From Amycolatopsis albispora (lineage in GTDB: Bacteria > Actinomycetota > Actinomycetes > Mycobacteriales > Pseudonocardiaceae), in the NCBI RefSeq assembly GCF_003312875.1, contig NZ_CP015163.1, positions 6,386,001 through 6,450,000 of the forward strand: a stretch of 64,000 bases of DNA, written 5' to 3'. The notes beneath the pieces are model-generated. The model was not told where the DNA came from. It was given only the letters and a program-made list of their open reading frames with translations, and searched no databases. Shown here in pieces: positions 1 to 9,150 of this stretch. The first letter of the stretch is position 1. The number at the start of each line of letters is the position of its first letter. Made by a program: the position numbers and the translations under genes.

Positions 1-602
1 TGAAGGCCCAAGTCGATCGACAGCTCAGCTGCCGAGACAGGCCACGACTGACGCATCGGGTCCAGCTTTTCCAGAAGCCTCGCACCCTTGGGCGCGGGAT
101 GACCGCCGGTATCGCAGTGGCCCCAGTACTCCTCGTTCGAGAACTTACCTGTGAGTGTCCGCATCTGCTTCGGGCTGAACGAGCTTCGGATCTCGGCCGG
201 AGTGCTCTCGCCCCACCGTCGCGCGTGGTCGAGATCCTCGTCGAACAGCACAAGCAGATACTCGCACTCGATGAGCTGGCGGATCACCGCGCCGACAGCG
301 TAGTAGCGACGCTTCGCCACCATCGCCACGGCCGCGTCAGCCAGTTCGGTACTCATGCTTGCAACCGTTGTTACCGCGCGAAACGCCATGACACTGGCAA
401 GGTCCGGCTTCTCGCCACGATCAGGATGCTCGGCCTTGCCGCCCCCGAGCCACGAATCAATCGCGAGCCAGTCCTCAATGTTGACCAACACACCCAAGAT
501 CGTCGAGAGGAACTGGATTCGCGCATCACCGTGACTCTCGTCGAGCAACGCCCGCCGAAACTCATCGTGGGCTTCGTCATCCAGCTCGTCACTCGTCGTC
601 AT
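1..602 (-). CDS. Hypothetical protein, 3' end beyond window
   Basis: An open frame on the minus strand starts with ATG at 602-600 and reads without a stop to the window edge, giving at least 200 residues. It starts MTTSDELDDEAHDEFRRALL and has high G/C third positions throughout. The middle contains hydrophobic helices (ILGVLVNIEDWLAID, then AVGAVIRQLIECEYLLVLFD) separated by charged stretches, giving a mostly helical soluble protein. I do not recognise the family; helical HEPN or DUF5677-like proteins are possible relatives, but this is a guess. It diverges from the decayed conjugation genes to the right and may be cargo of that element or the chromosomal flank. Confidence 0.6.
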   Translation of the reverse strand, partial: MTTSDELDDEAHDEFRRALLDESHGDARIQFLSTILGVLVNIEDWLAIDSWLGGGKAEHPDRGEKPDLASVMAFRAVTTVASMSTELADAAVAMVAKRRYYAVGAVIRQLIECEYLLVLFDEDLDHARRWGESTPAEIRSSFSPKQMRTLTGKFSNEEYWGHCDTGGHPAPKGARLLEKLDPMRQSWPVSAAELSIDLGL

Positions 603-710
603 GGCAGCAACATAGTCACCCCGACACGTCGGCACACACATCCGTCGCAGCATCGTGGCGAACATGTAAGCTTCGGATCAGCGCAGGTCACCGGCGTCAA
701 ACGGGCTGTC

Positions 711-1124
711 GTGGTTGGTAAAACCAAGGAGATCCACCGCTTCCGGCGACTCGTCGAGCCGGACCCGCCCGAGAACTTCTTATGGGTCTACTCCTACGGC
801 GGCACGCAAGACGGCCGGATCGACGCCGCGACGGACCGGGTGGCCGATGTGTTCGCGGACGAGCAGGCCATCGCCGAAGCCGGATGGTCCTCGCAAGAAG
901 CGTCCGACCTGCTGGCGGTGCTAGGTCCTCGCTTGGTGGGCGTGCCATCAAACCGCATTCCCCATTTCCTGCGGCGCTTGCAGGGTCGTCGGTTCTCGCA
1001 GTGGCAGGCCGAAGTCGACGCCGAGCGCGAGGCCCGCCGGGGCACCGGCCGCGTCCGTTCGATCACCAGCGCGCCGTCATTGCGCCGCCGCGACGGCCGC
1101 CGGACCGACACGCACGCCGCCTAG
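711..1124 (+). CDS. Hypothetical protein upstream of coupling-protein remnant
   Basis: The frame reads 137 residues from a GTG at 711; no better start is visible, and the same frame stays open upstream without coding character. The core (LWVYSYGGTQDGRIDAATDR, then DVFADEQAIAEAGWSS) looks like real protein with strong G/C third positions, and the tail is Arg-rich. It ends 52 bp before the coupling-protein start and shares its direction, so it probably belonged to the same transfer operon. The function is unknown. It may itself be 5'-truncated, as the neighbouring genes are clearly decayed. Confidence 0.45.
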   Translation: MVGKTKEIHRFRRLVEPDPPENFLWVYSYGGTQDGRIDAATDRVADVFADEQAIAEAGWSSQEASDLLAVLGPRLVGVPSNRIPHFLRRLQGRRFSQWQAEVDAEREARRGTGRVRSITSAPSLRRRDGRRTDTHAA

Positions 1125-1176
1125 CTCGCGGCTCGCTGTCCCGCCTTCAGTTCCTCATATCGGGAGGTTATTACTT

Positions 1177-2812
1177 GTGTTTCCGCTCAGTTCGCCCGTG
1201 GACAGCCCGCTCGGCGGGCTGCTCACCGATCCCTGGGGCACGATCCGTGCGCTGCTCACTACGGCCTGGTCTTGGATGCAGGCCTGGGGTCCGATCGCCG
1301 CACTCGCACTGCTGATCACCATTACGGCGCTGTGGGCGCTGCGACGCTGGTGGTCCAACCGTTGCCAGGACGCCCTGCACGACAACGCTCGCATCGTGAC
1401 GATCCTGGCCCCGCCCACGGTCGACCCGGAGGGCGCGCCAGCAGTATGGTCGAACCTCGTCGGACTTCTGCGTCCCATGTGGACTCGGCTCGCGCAGGGG
1501 CAGCCCCATCTGGCATGGGAGTACGTGTTCGGCCACGACGGCGTACAGATCCGGCTGTGGGTGCCGGGCACAGTACCGCCGGGCATGGTCGAGCGTGCCG
1601 TCGAAGCGGCCTGGCCCGGATCGCACACCACCACCGAGCCGGCAGCGGCTCCGCTGCCCACCAGGGCCGACGGTGGCCGGCGCCGACTGGTCACCGGGGG
1701 TGTACTGCGGCTGGCTCGCTCGGAAGCCCTGCCGATCCGCAGCGATTTCGACGTGGACCCTATCCGGGCGCTGCTCGGTGCTCCGGTCGGTCTGGGCGTG
1801 TATGACGGGGCGTGTGTGCAGGTGCTCGCGCGACCAGTGACTGGTCGGCGGGTCAAGCAGGCGCGCCGCGCGGCACCTGCACGCCGGGCGCTCCACCCGG
1901 CCGGTGGGCCGACTCCTGGACGCGATCACGCCGGGTCCCACGCCGACGGCGGTGAGCCGCGCCGGTGAGCCGAAGCTCGACCCGCAAACGTCGTTGGAGT
2001 ACCAGGCGCAGAACCGCGCCATCGTCGGCAAGCAGCGCGGCTCGCAGTGGGAGACCGTGATTCGGTACGCAGTTGCCACGACCGTGCCCGCCGAGACGCC
2101 GCCCGAACAGATCACACGGGTGCGCGACCAGTTGCGGGGCCGGGCACATGCGATCGCGAGTGCGTTTTCCGGCTACACCGAGCACAACCACTACCAGCGC
2201 CGCCGGCTGCGCAACCCGCTGACGGCCATGGCGCGGCGGCGGTTGCGGCGCGGCGACCTGCTGTCGGTGCCGGAGCTGGCCGCGCTGGCGCACCTGCCCA
2301 CCGACGAGGCTCTGCCCGGCCTCGCGCGAGCGAGAGCAAAGGCCGTGCCACCCCGCCGAATACGCCCACCGAGGGTGAGCTGATCCGGCCCATCGGGGTT
2401 TCCGATACCGGGCACACCCGCCCGGTCGGGCTCCAGGTCTCCGACGCCCGGCACCACGTGCACGTGCTCGGCGCCACCGGCAGCGGGAAATCCACCATGC
2501 TGACGCGGATGATCCTGGCCGATGCCGAGCACGGCCGGGGTGGGGTGGTCATCGACCCCAAGGGCGACCTGATCACCGATGTGCTGCAGCGCCTGCCGGA
2601 GCGCGCCGCCGAGAAGGTGGTGCTCTTCGACGCCGACTCGCCCGGACCGACACCCTGCCTGAATCCCTTGGAGGGGTCGAAGGAAGCGGCGGTCGATAAC
2701 CTCGTGTCCGTGTTCTCCCGGGTGTTCTCCTCAGCGTGGGGCCGCGCACCGAGGACATCCTGCGCGCCGGCTGTTTGGCGTTGCGGGCGGGACCCCAGGT
2801 CGCGGGGATCAA
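1177..2812 (+). pseudogene. Conjugative coupling protein (VirD4/TraD-like), N-terminal part, frameshifted
   Basis: The gene starts at GTG 1177 behind a GGAGG at 1163-1167. It begins with a membrane helix (PIAALALLITITALWALRRWW). Reading then needs frame changes near 1870, near 2345 and near 2745 to stay in homologous sequence. The third segment carries Walker A (GATGSGKS, about 2470-2495) and a Walker B-like stretch (GGVVIDPKGDL). It ends in GPRTEDILRAGCLALRAGPQ, and homology stops near 2810. Type IV coupling proteins are hexameric ATPases that deliver DNA to the conjugation channel; this one cannot be made intact. Its C-terminal part lies on the opposite strand at 3253-3921, so the gene was split by an inversion. 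About 80 residues expected between the two halves appear to be missing. Some of the frameshifts could be sequencing errors, but the inversion could not. Confidence 0.8.
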
Positions 2813-2814
2813 GG

Positions 2815-3215
2815 CCGTCCTCGTGCGCCAGCAGGTGAGCGCCAGCGGTGTCTAGGACGTAGAACATCGGTGCCCGGCCGCGCCCGATGTAGGGCTGGAA
2901 CCGGTCGAGCACCCGCCACTGGTGCAGTTTGTGCAGCCGCTGGTTGGCTGCGCGCCGGCTCGGGAAGGCGATTTGGGTGATCTGGGTGGAGGTCAGCGTG
3001 CGGTGTTCGGCGAGCATCCGCGCCAGCCACCGATCCCGCGCGGTGAGGTGCGCGGCAACGGTGGCCAGGTGATCGGCCGTGGCCGCGACCCGCGCGCTCG
3101 TACGGGCGGGCACCCGGGCACGCAAGTCCCTCTGGGCAGACGTGGGGTCGAACACGCAATCTCCTTTGCGGACCGTGTGCAGGAAAACGAGAGCAGCGGG
3201 GCGGGCTGTACCCAT
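2815..3215 (-). pseudogene. Replication-relaxation family protein, N-terminal fragment
   Basis: The frame starts at 3215. It contains a winged-helix-like N-terminal region (LTARDRWLARMLAEHRTLTS, then QITQIAFPSRRAANQRLHKL) followed by RGRAPMFYVLDTAGAHLLA, typical of the plasmid replication-relaxation family (PF13814). The frame stays open to 2112, but beyond about 2815 it only reads antisense to the coupling-protein remnant, so the C-terminal half is lost. In actinomycete integrative elements this gene commonly follows the coupling protein. Here it sits 37 bp downstream of that protein's C-terminal half on the minus strand, so both travelled together in the inverted block. Confidence 0.7.
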
Positions 3216-3252
3216 CTGGTCGGTGCGGCCCGCTCCGCTGGGGTAGCGGGAA

Positions 3253-3921
3253 TCAGGTGGCGCGGCGGGGATCGGTCCCGGTGTCGTCCGGCCCGGACGC
3301 GTCGCGGCCCTCGGCCGAGGCGGACAACGGCCGGGTATGGCGCGCAGCGGTCTTGCGCACGAGCCGGGCTCGACCGCGGATCGCAGGGGGCAACGGTTCG
3401 GTGGTCACGGTGAACGGCTGGGTTTCCTCGCCGCCCACCACGAGGCGGACTGCCGCATGGAACACACCGAGGTGCGCCAGATCGTGTTCGCCGATTCGGG
3501 GCGCGGTGTGCCGCGCCAGCTCGCGGGCATCCTCGGGCGAGGCATTGAAGAGGATCTTGCTGCGCGCGTTGGTGGAGATCCCTTCCTTCAAGTCTTTCCC
3601 GAGCTGCCCGAGGTGCTGGTGCGCCAGCGTCATCGACAGCCGGCAGCCCCGCGCCTCGGCCAACATGTCTTCCATGGCGTAGGGCAGATTGAGGAAGTTG
3701 TGCGCCTCATCCACATACAACGAGGCGTCCCTGCGCTGCCGCTGCGCCAACGCGGCCCGCGCGGTGGTGGCCTGCCACACGCGCGCCACGATCAGCGAGC
3801 CCAACAGCCGAGTGGTGTCTTCACCCAAGCTGCCCTTGGGGATGCGCACGAGGCACAACCCACCATCCAGCGCTGCAGACAGATCCACTGTGGATGGACC
3901 GACGGCGATGGCTTTGACCAC
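3253..3921 (-). pseudogene. Conjugative coupling protein, C-terminal half (inverted)
   Basis: The frame reads VGPSTVDLSAALDGGLCLVR, PKGSLGEDTTRLLGSLIVAR and then RDASLYVDEAHNFLNLP, the Walker B/DEAH-like segment of VirD4/TraD ATPases (DEAH here), followed by LAHQHLGQL and a proline/charged tail. It is the missing C-terminal half of the protein whose N-terminal part reads rightward at 1177-2812. Homologous sequence seems to continue a few codons upstream of the nominal GTG start, to about 3931, where it meets DNA next to the IS481-type element. It has no start signal of its own. An inversion of about 1.1 kb with loss of the middle of the gene explains the arrangement. Confidence 0.8.
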
Positions 3922-3968
3922 GAACGGGCGTGTCGGTCTAAACTGCGGGAGATGGTTGACACCTGGGC

Positions 3969-4997
3969 TTGTTGATCATAGGGATCCGGGTGAGTGAGCC
4001 CGTGTTGGACCGCGAGGTGCGTCGGCGCCTCGCGGTCCTTCGTCATGCGGAGGAAGTGTCCGGCAACGTCGCGATGACGTGCCGCTACTACGGCATCAGC
4101 CTGCCGACGTACTACAAGTGGCTGCGCCGGTACGAGGCCGACGGCGTCGACGGGCTACGAGATCGGTCGAAGCGGCCGCGGACCAGCCCGAACGCCACCC
4201 GCGCCGACGTGGTGGACAAGATCATCCACCTGCGGCGCAACTACCACTTCGGGCCGGAGAAGATCGCGATGTACCTGCAGCGTTACCACGACGTCACCAT
4301 CAGCCGCTCGACCGTGTGGCGAATCCTGTGCCACTTGGGCATGGGCCGGCTGCCCACATCGCAGCGATATCAGCGCCACGATCGCCGATGGAAGCGCTAC
4401 GAGAAGCAACGCCCGGGACATCAGGTGCAGATCGACGTCAAGTTCGTCGAACCCCTGCCCAAGGTCAGCAAGACCGGCGTCTCGCTCAAGCCGGTCGGGC
4501 GGCGCGGCAAGTTCTACTAGTTCACCGCGATCGACGACTGCACCCGGCTGCGGATCCTGAAGATCTACCCCACGCTCAACCAGAAGACCGCGATCCAGTT
4601 CCTGGACTACGTGCTGTCCCAGCTGCCGTTCGCTGTAGAGAAGATCCAGACGGACAACGGCACCGAGTTCGGCACCGAGTTCGGCACCCAGTTCCACTGG
4701 CACGTGCTCGACAAGGGCATCGGGCACGTCTACATCAAGCCCCGCACGCCACGACTGAACGGCAAAGTGGAGCGGTCTCACCGGATCGACGCCGACGAGT
4801 TCTACCGCCTGCTCGACGGCATCGTCATCGACGACGTCAACGTCTTCAACGCCCGCCTCAAAGAATGGCAGGACTACTACAACTACGACCGCCCCCACGG
4901 CAGCCTCAACGGACAGACACCCTATGGAAGACTCCGACAGAAGACCCAAGCCGAAGCGCCCGGGCGAAGCCGGTCTACCGCAGTCGCACAGGCATAG
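3969..4997 (+). pseudogene. IS481-type transposase with internal amber codon
   Basis: A single frame of 343 codons is interrupted by TAG at 4518-4520. The first part is a helix-turn-helix/leucine-rich N-terminus (VAMTCRYYGISLPTYYKWLR) plus the start of the DDE integrase core (HQVQIDVKFVEPLPK, first Asp). After the stop the same frame continues with FTAIDDCTRLRILKIYP, the second Asp in TDNGTEF, and the catalytic Glu in LNGKVERSHRID, ending PHGSLNGQTPYGRLRQKTQ. CAG to TAG is the likely single mutation (FYQFTAIDD expected). A 12-bp unit is repeated at about 4660-4695, giving GTEFGTEFGTQF where the family usually has one copy. The element separates the inverted conjugation genes from the ISL3 fragment. 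I could not define terminal repeats with confidence. Confidence 0.85.
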
Positions 4998-5638
4998 CGC
5001 TTGACAGTGTTCAGAGACAGATTCAGCCGCCGGGTGCACTCCAACAGTCCGTGACCTTGCTTGAGTAGGTCATGCACCTGATGCCAGCGCTCGATGTTGG
5101 TGCGAGCCAGCGGCCCGTCCTGGACGCCGGTTGCCCCGGCCCAGCAGGCAGAGTGGGCCGCCACCTCTTTGGCCGCTGCTTCAGCCAGGCCGTGCCACAG
5201 ATGCCACCGGTCCGCGACCTGCTGCACGGCCGGGTCGGCATCGCGGACGGCTTGGGCGTAGGTGTTCGACCCGTCGCGGCACACGATCTCGACGCCGGGA
5301 TGGCCACGTAGCCAGTCGGCGACCACGCTCGCGCCACGGCCGGGCAGCACGTCGATGCGGACGCCGCTGTCGGCGTCGATCAACACCGTGGCGTACTGGC
5401 GGCCGCGACGCAGAGCGAAGTCATCGATCCCCAGCACCCGCGGCACCGTCCGCTCGGGCAAGGCGATACCCAACAACGCACGCACCGCAGTGTCCTTGCC
5501 CGCAGCGATTCCCATCACGGGTAGCAACCGAGCCGACGCGCGGCCCGCAAGCTCTCTGACGACGCCGCGTAGTTGCTCGATCAATCGCACCGTGCGCCGC
5601 TGATAGCGCTCCAGCACACCGGGGACCTGACTTGGGCC
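4985..5638 (-). pseudogene. ISL3-family transposase fragment
   Basis: The minus-strand frame begins at QVPGVLERYQRRT and contains the ISL3 DDE core: RVLGIDDFALRRGRQYATVL (first Asp), then GVEIVCRDGSNTYAQAV (second Asp), then VQQVADRWHLWHGLAEA, and a C-terminal HTH-like stretch (RLNLSLNTVKRYACAT). The zinc-binding N-terminus expected in the family is missing because the IS256-type element lies immediately upstream. The C-terminus is lost where the IS481-type element begins, near 4985, after which the frame reads only antisense IS481 sequence. The fragment thus has an IS at each end. It has a nominal GTG start at 5617 but no functional start. Confidence 0.8.
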
Positions 5639-5657
5639 ACGAATCGGGTCTGATCTG

Positions 5658-6992
5658 GGGACTGTCCGGGTAACGGTGGATCTGGTCTTGGTCTGACCGA
5701 GAGGACATGACCAATGACCATGACTGATCCGAGCGATCGTGAGGTTGGCTCGGAAGAGATGCTCGATCCTGTGAGCGGAGAGAGCATCGATCAGCGGCAG
5801 TTGGCTGAGCAGCTGTTGGCGCAGGCCAAGGAACAGGGCGTCGATCTGGTCTGCCCGGACGGGCTGTTGAACCGGCTGACGAAGAACGTGCTGGAGACGG
5901 CGTTAGAGGCCGAGATGGATGACCATCTCGGCTATGAACGCCATGACCCGATGGGTCGCAACAGCGGGAACTCCCGCAACGGGACCAGGTCGAAGACGGT
6001 GCTGACCGAGATCGGCCCGGTCGAGATCGACGTGCCCCGCGACACTGACGCGTCTTTCGACCCGAAGATCGTGCGTAAGCGGCAGCGGCGGTTGGACGGT
6101 ATCGACGAGATCGTGCTGTCGTTGACCGCCCGCGGGCTCACCACCGGCGAGGTCGCCGCGCACTTCGACGAGGTCTATGGGGCCAAGGTCTCCAAGGAGA
6201 CGATCTCCAAGATCACCGACAAGGTCGTCGACCAGATGGCCGAGTGGTCGTCACGGCCGCTCGATTCGATCTATCCGGTGATCTTCGTCGACGCCCTGGT
6301 GATCAAGGTTCGTGGCGGCCAGGTCGTGAACAAGCCGTTCTATGTCGTCGTCGGGGTGACCACCAGCGGTGAACGAGACATCCTCGGTATCTGGGCCGGC
6401 GACGATGGTGGTGAAGGGGCACGGTTCTGGCTGCAGGTCTTCTCCGAGCTCAAGAACCGCGGCGTGACCGATGTGCTGATCGCGGTCTGCGACGGGCTCA
6501 AGGGCCTACCCGAAGCGATCACCACGACCTGGGAACACACCATCGTGCAGCAATGCGTGATCCACCTGATCCGTAACTCGTTCCGCTATGCCGGACGCCA
6601 ACACCGGGATGCGATCGTGCGAGGTCTGAAGCCGATCTACACGGCGCCATCGGAGCAGGCGGCCACCGACCGGTTCGACGAGTTCGCGAAGCAGTGGCAG
6701 GACAAGTACCCGGCGATCGTGGCGTTGTGGCGCAACGCCTGGGCCGAGTTCGTGCCGTTCCTCGAATACGACGTCGAGATTCGCAAGGTCATCTGCACCA
6801 CGAACGCGATCGAGTCGATCAACGCCCGCTACCGGCGGGCAATCAAGGCCCGCGGTCATTTCCCCTCCGACGCCGCGGCGCTGAAGTGCCTGGAAAGCGC
6901 CGTTAAACGCGTTCGCGATCACCTTCCCCGGACGCCTCGACCCGACCACCAACGAGAACCAAGATCAGATCCACCGTTCATCTGACAGACCC
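5658..6992 (+). mobile_element. IS256-type insertion sequence, copy 1
   Basis: The transposase gene lies between imperfect inverted ends. The left end (from about 5658, GGGACTGTCCGG) and the right end (6992 read backwards, GGGTCTGTCAGATG) share the inner block AACGGTGGATCTG(A/G)TCTTGG. The same two ends occur at 33681 and 37203 around the intron-bearing element, which helps fix the boundaries. No convincing 8-9 bp target duplication flanks this copy. The left side abuts the ISL3 fragment and the right side abuts a 170-bp spacer before the hydrolase gene. Confidence 0.75.
5714..6985 (+). pseudogene. IS256-type transposase, C-terminus frameshifted
   Basis: The frame is 423 residues long and starts MTMTDPSDREVGSEEMLDP. 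It carries the IS256/Mutator DDE residues: Asp in YPVIFVDALVIKV, Asp in IAVCDGLKGLPEAI, and Glu in NAIESINARYRRAIKARGHF. Compared with exon 2 of the second copy (33657-34156), 62 bp are missing after ALKCL near 6890. That shifts the frame, so the last 30 residues (ESAVKRVRDHLPRTPRPDHQ and on) are out-of-frame sequence. The deletion end points share a CTG trinucleotide, which suggests slippage. The catalytic residues remain, but the conserved C-terminal helix is gone, so activity is doubtful. The site at 6573-6576 that carries the group II intron in the other copy is uninterrupted here. Confidence 0.85.
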
Positions 6993-7164
6993 GACAACGC
7001 ACCACCGGGCCCGAGTAACCGAGCTGGGTGGCGATGGCGGGGCGATGGCGTTCGTCGGCCAGCCGACGTTCCCCTCACGGGAGCTGCGGAACAGGTCAAT
7101 CCGGTAGCGGCAGAAGGCCAGGTGATCAAGGCCGGAGGAACGGTGTCGGCCGCTGTCCCGGTAT

Positions 7165-8064
7165 TCATGTCCCTGGCCCGCTCCGCTTTCTCGATTCGGC
7201 GCGTGGAAGGGGGAGGAGGTGGTTGAGGAAGTCGATCAGGTGGTTGGTGAAGATGTCGTTGTCGTCGCCGGCGACCATGTGTGCGGTGTTGGTGACGGTG
7301 GCGGTGTGGGCGGTGGGGATGTGGTGGAGAAGGTGGTCGACGGAGTCGTGGTTGACGATGTCGGATAGTTCGCCGCGGATGAGCAGGGTGGGGATGGTGA
7401 TCTGTTGGGCGGCGGTGTCCATGCGGGTGGTGAGGTCGGTGAGGGCGGAGGTGTCGCTGATGAACTGGAGCAGTTGCGGGTCCCAGTGCCAGCGCCAGCG
7501 GCCGTCGCGGTGTTGGCGGAGGTTCTTGCGGAGTCCGTGGGTGGTGGCGGGGCGGGTTCGGTGGGGGTTGTAGGCGGCGATCGCGGCGGCGGCCTCGTCC
7601 AGGGTGGCGAAGCCGTCGCGGTGGCGGGTCATAAAATCGAGGATGCGGGCGGCGCCGGCGGGATTGATCTGGGGCGCGATGTCGACGAGTACGAGGGCGC
7701 GGGCGATGGTGTGGTCGGCGTGGGCGAGCAGTGCGGTGATACCGCCCATGGAGGCGCCGATGAGCACGGGGGTGTCGTTGAGGGTGCCGGCGATGTGGAC
7801 GAGGTCGTCCACGAGGTGATCGACGGTGTAGTCGTGGGGGTGTGCCCAGTCGCTGTCACCGTGTCCGCGGGCGTCGAGGGTGAGCGCGGTCCAGCCGTGC
7901 CCGGCGAGCCGGGCGGCGGTGTGGTGCCAGGAGTGGCGGGTTTGCCCGACGCCGTGGAGCAGGACGGCGGTGCCGCGCGATGGGGTGGCTGGTGGTGCGG
8001 TCCAGTGGTCACCAGCCAGGGTGAGGCCCGCGCGGCGGTAGGTGAGGGGTGTGGGAGTGGTCAC
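7165..8064 (-). CDS. Alpha/beta hydrolase
   Basis: The protein has 299 residues with a classical alpha/beta-hydrolase order: oxyanion region LLHGVGQTRHSW (about 35-46), DARGHGDSDWAHP (about 66-78), nucleophile elbow IGASMGG with Ser near residue 104, acid region LLIRGELSDIV (about 228-238) and catalytic His in TNTAHMVAGDD (about 263). There is no signal peptide or membrane helix, so it is cytoplasmic. The start is GTG at 8064, 15 bp after the BtrH-like gene, making it the third gene of the exporter operon. It probably hydrolyses a small ester, lactone or amide; the substrate cannot be read from sequence. Its GC content is very high, as in its operon partners. Confidence 0.85.
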   Translation of the reverse strand: MTTPTPLTYRRAGLTLAGDHWTAPPATPSRGTAVLLHGVGQTRHSWHHTAARLAGHGWTALTLDARGHGDSDWAHPHDYTVDHLVDDLVHIAGTLNDTPVLIGASMGGITALLAHADHTIARALVLVDIAPQINPAGAARILDFMTRHRDGFATLDEAAAAIAAYNPHRTRPATTHGLRKNLRQHRDGRWRWHWDPQLLQFISDTSALTDLTTRMDTAAQQITIPTLLIRGELSDIVNHDSVDHLLHHIPTAHTATVTNTAHMVAGDDNDIFTNHLIDFLNHLLPLPRAESRKRSGPGT

Positions 8065-8079
8065 GGCGTCTCCGGGGCG

Positions 8080-9150
8080 TCAAGAGCTGAGTTCGCGGGC
8101 GAGGAGGTCGAGCAGATCGGCGCCTTGCTGTTCGAGTTCGGGGAGATGTTCCGCGGTGTCGGCGAGCGCGGTGACGCGGGTGGTGGTGGAGATGTCGGCG
8201 GTGGCGATGCGGGCGAGGCCGTGCCAGAGCTGGGTGAGCTGGGCGTAGAGGTCGGCGGCTTGTCCTGCTATGGGCAGGCCGGCGCGCTGGTTGAGGTAGT
8301 GCAGGTAGTCGGCTTGCAGCCGGCGGAACAGGCTGCCGCCGGTGCCGGCCTTGTCGATGAACGCGGCCAGCGCGGTGAGCACGGTATCCAGTTGCGTGGG
8401 GGTGAACACGTCGGGCCAGCGCCGCAGGTCGTCGACGAAGACGCTGATGCCGTCCAGGCCGGCGCCATGCACGAGGTCGGCCACCCCGTCGAGTTGACCG
8501 GCAGGCAGCAGTGACTGGGCATTTCGCAGAGCTCGAGCGGCAGCGTGGCAGGCGTCGGCGGCGGTGTCGGCCAGGGGCGGCAGCTGGGTGGGGTAGCGCA
8601 GCCGGTAGGTGGTGTGCCGGGTGGGTACGGGGAATCCGGTGGAGCTGCGGGCGCGGGCCAGCGCGTCGTAGGGGACGGGTTGGGGGTCGGCGCGGTCGTT
8701 GTCGACGACGGTAGCGGTACGGGTGTGGTCGTCGTAGCCGGTGATCACGATGTCGTGGCGGCTCATGCTCAGCCGCACCCGCAGATACGGGAGATGGGCG
8801 ATGTCGGCCCAGCACAGCACCGGATACCCGTGGTCGAGTTCCTCGCGGACCCAGGCCCAGCCTTCGTCGGGATCATCGGTGGCATGCTGGGTGGCGGTGA
8901 TCCCGAGACGGCGGGTGAACCCACCGGTGAGGTCGGGGCCCCGACCCACGAGGTAGATCGGCGGGCTCATGGCGGGATGGCGCAGGTAGCTGAACCCGAG
9001 TTCGCCGCCGAGCCCGAACACGGTGCCTTCATCCAGTGGCGTCTCGTCGTAGGACAGCCGGGCCCACTGCATCAGGTCGCGCAGCGCTCCTGACCCGCAA
9101 TGCCCGGCCAGCTGGTGCGGGTAGTCGCTGATAACGCGTCGTCCGGTCAC
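8080..9150 (-). CDS. BtrH-like protein (BtrH N-terminal domain plus DUF4872-like C-terminus)
   Basis: The protein has 356 residues. The N-terminal half has the BtrH/cysteine-peptidase-like layout: HCGSGALRDLMQW with Cys18 as likely nucleophile, then GLGGELGFSYLRHP, the segment GYPVLCWADIAHLPYLR, and SRHDIVITGYDDHTRTATVV with a His/Asp pair. The C-terminal half is a helical DUF4872-like domain. BtrH of butirosin biosynthesis transfers an aminoacyl chain from a carrier protein to an aminoglycoside. Most relatives are uncharacterised, and no carrier-protein gene is visible here. The GTG start overlaps the exporter stop (GTGA), so translation is probably coupled. A role in acylating or deacylating the exported compound is an inference. 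Confidence 0.7.
   Translation of the reverse strand: MTGRRVISDYPHQLAGHCGSGALRDLMQWARLSYDETPLDEGTVFGLGGELGFSYLRHPAMSPPIYLVGRGPDLTGGFTRRLGITATQHATDDPDEGWAWVREELDHGYPVLCWADIAHLPYLRVRLSMSRHDIVITGYDDHTRTATVVDNDRADPQPVPYDALARARSSTGFPVPTRHTTYRLRYPTQLPPLADTAADACHAAARALRNAQSLLPAGQLDGVADLVHGAGLDGISVFVDDLRRWPDVFTPTQLDTVLTALAAFIDKAGTGGSLFRRLQADYLHYLNQRAGLPIAGQAADLYAQLTQLWHGLARIATADISTTTRVTALADTAEHLPELEQQGADLLDLLARELSS

Noticed and set aside
99..660. Upstream extension of the plus-strand frame ending at 1124
   Set aside because: It is antisense to a well-supported minus-strand gene (1-602) and has no coding character; the real gene probably starts near 711.
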